A DNA stretch of 64,000 bases, from NCBI GenBank assembly GCA_914767715.1, contig OU612073.1, forward strand, positions 14,632,001-14,696,000. Direction: 5' to 3'. Of this stretch, positions 56,661 through 64,000 are shown piece by piece. The translations under genes and the position numbers were made by a program. The notes beneath the pieces were generated by a model, which made no database searches, was not told the DNA's origin, and saw nothing but the letters and a program-made list of their open reading frames with translations. Position 1 is the stretch's first letter. Every line of letters begins with the position of its first letter. This DNA is from Membranipora membranacea (taxonomy: Eukaryota > Bryozoa > Gymnolaemata > Cheilostomatida > Membraniporidae).

Positions 56661-57936
56661 GAATTAGAAAAAGCCTATTCCAGGTATATCATTTTCTAAC
56701 AACCCAAATTCACGCAGGCTGGAAATTCAGCGCTCAATCTCTCACTTTTATTGTTCTCCAGGAAGAATGTGGGACATTCGGAACTAATAACTGAGTCTAT
56801 ACAGCCTGTGTTTGTACGGAATCATTGGCAATGTCTAGCGTGCAGTGGTGTCTTTTGAGAAATTAGAATAGAATATCTTTTGAATGTAAATCTTCAAACC
56901 ACATTGGTTTAACAGACCATTTTGATCCTTCAAAACTCAGATTGCAAGGGTCCCTAAGTGTGTGTGAGGGATGTCTGGAACAAATTTTAACACCTTTTAA
57001 AATGTGATTTACATTTTGGTATTTATTTTTATTGTGTATTGTGTATTGAAAACAATTTTCACTCTTGTAATTATGATTTAATATATAGTGCATATCTCCT
57101 GTTTTTGTGTGATCATATGATCTAACGATCTTACTTCTCTTCTGGTCACTCAATGAACAAAATTATATACAAATATCAACTCGATGCAGTATGGTCTTAC
57201 TCTCTGTATTTGTACATTACTATTTATTGATCAGCTCTGAAATGAAACGTTGGTCGGTTGATGGTGATGTGTGTCCGAAGGCTCCTAGGGAATGTGTTAA
57301 GGCAGTATTTGGGCCATATGCATGTACCCTGATCATCTCTAATAAAAAAAAAACAATTACATAGTTGGCTTTATAACACACCCTTCTCCATCCATCATTT
57401 TGTTTGGAACTCATGCTATGTATCATTTGGAACTACTTGCAGTTATTTTTGTAATGTGATAAACCTTAAAGTTTAGTTGTAGATAAGTAGAACATACCAT
57501 CATAGAAAATGCCCGGCTGTTAATTGTGTTTAATTTTAATTAGTTCAAGTTTATTGTTGCATCCAATATCATGGTGTTGATAAAAGTGAGTGCTTGCAAT
57601 GTTGGGTAAAAAATTAATTAATTAGAGCGAAGATTATTAAATTGAGTCATAAAAATGATTTGGCACATATTGGGACCTACCTAGCACTTACATGAATCAT
57701 AAGAACCTGAAATTGGTGGGAATTCCAGAAAGTTGCATTGTGGGATATTCATTAACATCCCATGTAGCAATGTATTCACATGGCCATGAACCTGATATGT
57801 TCACATCAACAGATATTGACCAGTTACAAAGATTGGAAAAATAAACTCAGACTCAGTTTTGCAAAGCCCTAACTCAGCTGTATTGCATTTTGATCATCAT
57901 GCAGGATACAGGCATAAGTCGTGACCAATATGTATC

Positions 57937-58920
57937 TCACCTTCGCCTAACAGCTTTCCCATGTCTCCTCTTCGCTGCTGTTGCCGCAGCAACTATTTTC
58001 CTTGCTGAGGGAGCACGAAGAGCTGTTGGATCCGTCTGAATCTGAGAAGTCGGTAGAATAACTTGCGGCAGTGGAACTTGTGGATTTTGTATATTACTGC
58101 CAACAGGATGAAGGTTTGGTACTCTATCTATATTGAAAGTACTGGGCTCAACTATCATAGTTGGTCTGACCCTTGGTGGAGGTGGAGGTCTGTTGTTGTC
58201 AAGGCCAAGTGAAGAGTCTACAAAACAGCAATGAAATACGTTTTGTACCACCATAGCCGTGAAAGTTTTAACAATTCAGTTTTTCTCTCAAGATGTCCAC
58301 CTGCCTAGATAGATCAGTGGTTACAGAGCCTTACATTTTCATCTCATAACAAACGCTAAATGAAAATAACAATCGTCAGTACAGCAAAAGTATCATGGAC
58401 TTACCTTCCTGGCATTGAGCACCAATAATGACATTGAGCATTGCTATAGCTACTAACATACATTCTGAAGGTGAAGGCGTAAACATCATCTTATTTCTCT
58501 ACCTGGAATAATAGACATCATTTATGAATAGATTTAATGGATCTGACAATAGTTCATGACATCTTATTTTTGGTATCTATTCTTATATGAGAACATTAGA
58601 TTGCCTCTCATTTCTTAGCCACCAAGACACCTAGAAAGATTGGATAGAGCTTTCAGTGTAGTCTAGTCTAGTCTGAGGCCCCCGTCCACCCAAGCGCTTT
58701 GACCCAAGGCTCTGGTTTGTATACTACTATAACCATTGACATATCTGTTTTCAGCATCCCTGTGGAAACATTGGAATGAAATAAATATATACTATTGAAT
58801 TATAAAAGAGACAGAAAATAAACTTACAATTTTTGTGTGTGAAGTTTCAGTTTTGGTATCAGCTTGCTTGTGTTTTTATGAACCAACAGCCGAGATTTGT
58901 ATAGTAGTAGGCCACCCAAT
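57937..58920 (-). CDS. Copy Q: intact peptide gene without tail exon, altered TATA box
   Basis: Exon 1 ends 58828; exon 2 58502-58405 (ATG 58489); exon 3 58217-57941; stop TGA 57939-57937. CDS 58489-58405 joined to 58217-57937, 121 aa. A deletion at about 57777 removed exon 4 and some 300 bp around it. The TATA box reads TATACAAAT instead of TATATAAAT (near 58900). CRE-like site at 59152-59159. Mature start DNNRPPPPPRVRPTM. Confidence 0.75.
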
Positions 58921-59579
58921 TGCTCTCACCACAAAACCATAAGGCGTCTGTTGTGATAGTACAGACCGGAATAAATTTATTGCCCTATCGACCAATCAGA
59001 AGGCAAACATATATCAAATTTATGTCTTTTGCTCAAGATTAAGAAACCGGTGTTTGAGACAACAGACGTAATATCGTTTGAAATTATTTAAACAGGATAT
59101 AAGAATAAAACTTACAAAAACACATTTTATTACTCCAGAATCAAACTATTTTGACGTCACAATGTGTGCTTTGATCATGAAATAACCTAAGGCAAAACTT
59201 GGTTAAGATCATTAATGATATCAATGATGTCAGTTAAATTGCATTATCCTCTAGTACAAACTTATTTCCCAATCGAAAATGCTTTGCGATCGCTGGCAAA
59301 GCCTATGAATGCTTCATGTAATTAAATAGAGTTAGGGTTACTTCTGAATATTCTAAATCAATGTTGATATATAAGTAAATGATCTAACCTAATTCGGAAA
59401 GTCTAAAACGTTCAAAAGTGCTGTGTAATATGAAATGTAACCTAGATGTTACGCTCGGCCAGTGCAAAATAGTTTCTCAATGATCACCGAATAGATATGA
59501 CCAAGATTTTCCAAGCAATTACTTTTAATTCTTGACATGTAGTTAAGACTAGAAATGCAAAAGCCCAATTATTGTAACT

Positions 59580-60303
59580 TGGTATAAACTGGTATAATCA
59601 ACAAGCTCCTTTGTTTGATAGGGTGACTGATTATAACTTTTTAATTAAATCAGAAGGCCCACCTCAGTGGAAGACTGAGTAACAATGGTGACTTTAGGGA
59701 CCGTCTTGATGGAGCCAAAATGCTCTCAAATTCCAGGTGGGTCTGACATTCTTTGGGTACCCAATACCTCATAAACCTAAATGTTGGATGACAGGCTTGC
59801 TATCTAACCGCCTGAGCTTATTCCTTTTATGTCTTAACTATTGATTTAATTTTGTTAGTCTTGTCTGTATAGCGAACAACTCATGAGGAAGTGAAATAGT
59901 GGGAGTTGACATGATATGGAACGGGTTGGAACAGAGTCAATAGTTCCAAGAGTTGGTGGAACATCCCAACCAGACCAGACAACTCTTCAAGTATCTCTTC
60001 AAGTTCAACTGCCACTATTTCACTTTCATATGATTGTATGACAAACAACCCTGTAAAATTGAATTCAATAATTAAGATAGAAAAAGAAGAAGCTCAGTTG
60101 GCTAGCTAGCAAGTCTGCCACCGAACACTCAAGTGCGGGAGGTATTGGGTTCCCATGGAACGCTCAGATCTGCCTTTAGATTGAGGGTAACTTGGCATAA
60201 TCATGACGATATCTCAAAGAACCATCATTTCTCAGTCTTCAGCTGAGGTGGGCGGCTTGAATATAAATGTCATTAAGTAGGTTTAATCAGGTTGCAATAA
60301 AGA
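59580..60303. mobile_element. Inverted SINE pair in the Q/R spacer with internal deletion
   Basis: Minus member about 59587-59820, plus member 60089-60303. About 160 bp between the heads is deleted relative to the other spacers (junction CATCCCAACCAGACCAGACA near 59965). Confidence 0.65.
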
Positions 60304-60310
60304 AGTTTTG

Positions 60311-61492
60311 GACTCGTCACAACACAACAGCAGACCTCCACCTCCACCAAGGGCTAGACCAACTATGATTGTTGAGGACCCCAATACTTTCATTGAACAA
60401 AGAGTACCAAATCTTCAAAACACTCCTGTCGGCACTAATCTAGAAAATGGACAAATTCCACTGCCGTCAGTTATTCTCCCGACTTCTCAAATTACGAAGG
60501 ATCCAACAGCTTTTCGTGCTCCATCAGTACGGAGAATAATTGCAGAGGCAACTGCAGCAAGGCAAAGACAAGGCCAAGCTGTTAGGCGAAGGTGAGATAC
60601 ATATTGGTTACTTCCTTCAAGTGTATTCTGTTTGATGATGAAACTGAAATTCAGAATTAATTCGCTCGGTTAGGGCTTTGCAAAACTGAGTTTGAGGTTA
60701 TTTTTCCAATCGTTTTAATTGGTCGATATCTATTGAGGTACACGCGGCATGTCAAGGGTCATCTTATGCATAAAGAAATTCTCAATATACCCACAACAGT
60801 TCAAATTATCAATAGCATGTCTCTCACTTAGAAGTCAAATATGGAAGAGAATATTCAAATTGTTTCTAGATGTGGAAACAGACCATGTAGAAACCAAAAT
60901 ACTCAACAGAATAACAATATACAGAAAAGTGGAAGAGGATCATCCAGAAATAACAACAGAAATGGAGCATAAAATATCCAGTGGCAGGAAGATGCAAAGA
61001 AAAATGATCTGGTCTCGACTGAAAACTTGTATATTCGATGACATCTATTCAGTCGCCTGGTCACTGATAGTTCATATGGAAGACATCAAATTGTGCTCAG
61101 ATTTTTTAGTTATTGGATTTTCAGACTTTAAGTCAGATGCCTTTGTCTAATGAGCACTGCTTCAAGCTAAATATACAATAAATTCCAAGTCAGCAAATAG
61201 TTTTAGTCACATATTATATTAGCAGAGTTTACTTAAATATAATTTAGTATACTAAGATTATATTCTTTTTACAGTTAAATACATTCTATTCATTGATGTT
61301 GGTATAGTATGTTGAGGGAACAGTCAATGGTGTGAATTATTTTCCTCATTTTTCCGGAGATAATTTTTAGTTTCATATAATCTATATGGACAACATCTGA
61401 CCAGGATGATATTGGCTGCCAAATAAAATAGTGTCTATATTTATGATAGAAAACTCTTGCATACTGACCCTGAATTGCTTCAGACCAATAAA
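60311..61492 (+). pseudogene. Copy R: near-identical to copy F
   Basis: Exon 3 open to TGA 60593-60595, acceptor lost, no signal exon. Exon 4 60870-60972. AATAAA 61487-61492. Confidence 0.7.
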
Positions 61493-61799
61493 GAATTAGA
61501 AAAAGCCTATTCCAGGTATATCATTTTCTAACAACCCAAATTCACGCAGGCTGGAAATTCAGCGCTCAATTTCTCACTTTTATTGTTCTCCAGGAAGAAT
61601 GTGGGACATTCGGAACTAATAACTGAGTCTATACAGCCTGTGTTTGTACGGAATCATTGGCAATGTCTAGCGTGCAGTGGTGTCTTTTGGGAAATTAGAA
61701 TAGAATATCTTTTGAATGTAAATCTTCAAACCACATTGGTTTTACATACAATTTTGATCCTTCAAAACTCAGATTGCAAGGCTCCTCACATCACTTAGG

Positions 61800-63862
61800 A
61801 TAACAAACACCTCTCTCTATAGCAAATATGATTGAGAATAACTCTGTATATTACAATAAAGAACACATCATATCCTACTGATTTTTTGTGATAGTAATAT
61901 TTCAGTAGTTTCATAGATCTATTTTACATTCAAAATGCCGAGTATGTCTGACTTTATTCAGCGCTGCAGGATAAATGTTTATACAAAAGTACTGAGGTGA
62001 TTTCATATTGATTTTCTTGAGATGTACTTCAGGTTGATTGATGATTACTTATTGATCGATCTGAATACGTTGAAAATGTATATATATGATCTCATTCACA
62101 TAATTAAAATTTGGTGCTGTCATAAAAATTAATTATAAATAAATTTGTAAATCAATACAAATAATCAATTTACCGAACTTTACAAACAGACTTTTGCTAG
62201 CAAGAGCTGTGTGGTGAGGGATCCTAGCTTTACTGCTGCTTGCACGGCGGGTCGTCTCGATAGCTTGTTTTGGCAGTAGTTGATGCATGCCATTTGTAGA
62301 TCATCACAGAGTGGCTCGATGTTAGTGTCTCGGAGTTTTTCATCATAGTGGTTTAGCTCGGGACAGATGATCTTCAGCGCCAGTTTCTGTATCGTTTCTG
62401 TTTGTTTAGCTGATAATTTAAGTCTTCGTTTTATTGAAATTTCTCTTGATTGATCAGTTATCTGCCCGTATTATCACTTTATTTTTTGTGGGATTTACTT
62501 TTACTTGTGATTTTGTGATCCAAACACAAAACGCTTTGAAGCCTACGATCAAAGATTCAAGGAGGCTCCAGGATCCTAGAGGTTATTTGAGGTATTTCTT
62601 GAAATTCAAATTTTGAATATTTTTCTAAAGCATACGACCATTAATAGTATGCCATCTGAGACTTTAGATGGGAACTCTCCAATTCTATCATTCATTTCGC
62701 TCTGGTTATCATATTTCACCCATAATGGTGTGTTGAGCTTTTTAAATTTTTTGGTGATCATGCAAAACCTCATCTAGATTATTCTGATAATATGAATTAG
62801 GAAAGTAAAATCTAATTTCTTATATGAGGCAAAGATAAAGATAAATTTAGGTCTGGTGCTTAGGATCTTTCTATAGAAGCGCATTGATAAGAGGCGATTT
62901 TATCTACGAGATACCTCAATTATCACTTTCTCATGTATCACATTCTTCCTGAAGAACAATCATGCCAGATACTAGAGAGCTGAATGCCAAGGGTGCAGTC
63001 ACTGTGTGAAATTGAAATTTGCTTATAGGAAATTAAAGGCCAGGAGTGGTCTTTATCTTATTATTTATTGGTATTTAATACTACAAATACAGAAGGCAAC
63101 ATGACTGACATTCGAGTGTTAAAGCAGTATAATCTTGTGTTGTATTGTATTATGGGAAATCTGTGCAAATATAATATAAGAACAACATTTTTTGCTGACT
63201 TGGAATGTTATGTATCTTTAGTCTGAAACAATGTCAATGTGACAAATTGCTGAAAATCAAACAATCACGAATTCTGAGTACGATCAGATCTTTAAACTAT
63301 TAGTGGGCTGAACTCATTGGGAATTCCAGAAAATTGCATTGTGGGATACTAAACAACATCACAAATTGCAAATGTATTCATTTGTTGATATATACTCATG
63401 ATTAATATAGTTTAATTTCATTATATAGGCTCCTGACACAGCTGCTACATACAAGGTTATTGCATAGATATCATTGACAGTATGATAAATTTTCTGTAGA
63501 AATTCAGTCCGGCTCAGATGGGTTTTCTTTGCACACTGCTGCCAGGAGGTGTTCTTGTTGGGTTTCTACATGGACTATTTCCAGATCTAGTAACAAAGTG
63601 AATTTTTTCTGTCATACCTGACTACTAATTGTGAGAAATGACATTAATAATTCAAACTGCTGTGGGCATATTGAGGATCATTAAGTGCAATCTTGACCGA
63701 GAAAATGTGGTACTCACATCAAAAGATGAAGACCAATTGCATCAATTCGAGAAAATAAATTTGAACTCAATTTTGCAAAGCCCTTACTAAGCATTATAGT
63801 TCTATTTTGCAGTTTTATTATCCAGCAGAACACACTTAAGAAGTAACCAATATGTATCTCAC
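61800..63862. other. Spacer between copies R and S, duplicate of 36.57-38.64 kb
   Basis: No gene recognised. It contains the kB-like GGGAATTCC at 63319-63327 and the GC-richer patch at 62.2-62.6 kb. Confidence 0.5.
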
Positions 63863-64000
63863 CTTTACCTAGCAGCTTGCCCTTGTCTTTGCCTTACTAT
63901 TTGCCTTACTATTCCCTGTGCTGATTGAGCAGCAACCTGAGAATTTGTTAGAATTACTTGAGGCAGTTTCATATTGTGTTGATTTTCTAGCTTAGTGCCA
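63863..64000 (-). pseudogene. Copy S: 3' part of exon 3, cut by the window edge
   Basis: Twin of copy I (REPNLQNI/AAQSAQGIVRQIVRQRQGQAAR class). It has the same TAA just before the donor. The 5' part lies outside the window. Confidence 0.7.

Larger units (their letters stand above)
51650..56950. repeat. 5.3-kb tandem unit carrying copies O and P
   Basis: Starts at CTAAGTGTGTGTGAGGGATG and ends just before the same sequence at about 56958. It matches 31.21-36.5 kb and 56.95-61.8 kb. Confidence 0.8.

Overview
The window is nuclear DNA of an animal, probably a marine invertebrate. It is AT-rich, has spliced genes with GT-AG introns, TATA boxes and AATAAA signals, and carries a LINE with a CR1/Jockey-like look, a DIRS-type tyrosine-recombinase retrotransposon, tRNA-derived SINEs and MITEs. 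A mollusc would fit, but nothing here fixes the phylum.

Layout. 1-1.5 kb: two phase-matched small exons of an unidentified host gene on the + strand. 1.5-6.1 kb: one LINE on the - strand with both ORFs nearly whole, each broken by a single in-frame stop. 6.1-10.3 kb: no recognisable gene; it holds a short GC-rich tandem repeat, a deletion derivative of the DIRS-like element, a tRNA-like fragment and a 117-bp hairpin flanked by 9-bp direct repeats. 10.4-64 kb: a cluster of about 18 copies and remnants of one small secreted-peptide gene family, expanded by segmental duplication. 14.7-20.5 kb: a degenerate DIRS-like element inserted in the cluster; its position is shown by an uninterrupted duplicate at 42.48 kb.

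The peptide family. A typical gene has exon 1 (5'UTR, TATA box just upstream), exon 2 (signal peptide, about 28 codons starting MMFxxxPSEC), exon 3 (about 93 codons: acidic/proline start NNRPPPPPRARPTM, middle LPQVILPTSQ, cationic end RQRQGQAVRRR), sometimes exon 4 (a short tail starting CGNRxCRN), and a 3' region with AATAAA. The stop codon that ends exon 3 lies inside a strong splice-donor sequence (AAG|GTGAGA). Splicing to exon 4 therefore removes the stop and adds the Cys/Asn/Arg tail directly behind Arg-Arg-Arg. Five copies are intact (24.5, 32.6-33.1, 46.4-46.9, 53.0-53.5 and 57.9-58.5 kb); two of these (32.6-33.1 and 53.0-53.5 kb) also keep exon 4. Two more copies (27.8-28.2 and 49.6-50.0 kb) encode a shortened form. 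The rest are broken.

Organisation. Copies alternate in orientation (-,+,-,+...) along the whole cluster, so they form divergent pairs around spacers of about 1-3 kb. Both sides of several spacers carry the same promoter block in inverted orientation. Several spacers also hold an inverted pair of tRNA-type SINEs. Two large duplications (about 12.8-28.5 kb with 41.1-50.3 kb; about 31.2-38.8 kb with 57.0-64.0 kb) and an extra 5.3-kb tandem unit (51.65-56.95 kb) account for most of the window. I do not recognise the peptide family; a proline/arginine-rich secreted defence-type peptide is a reasonable guess only.
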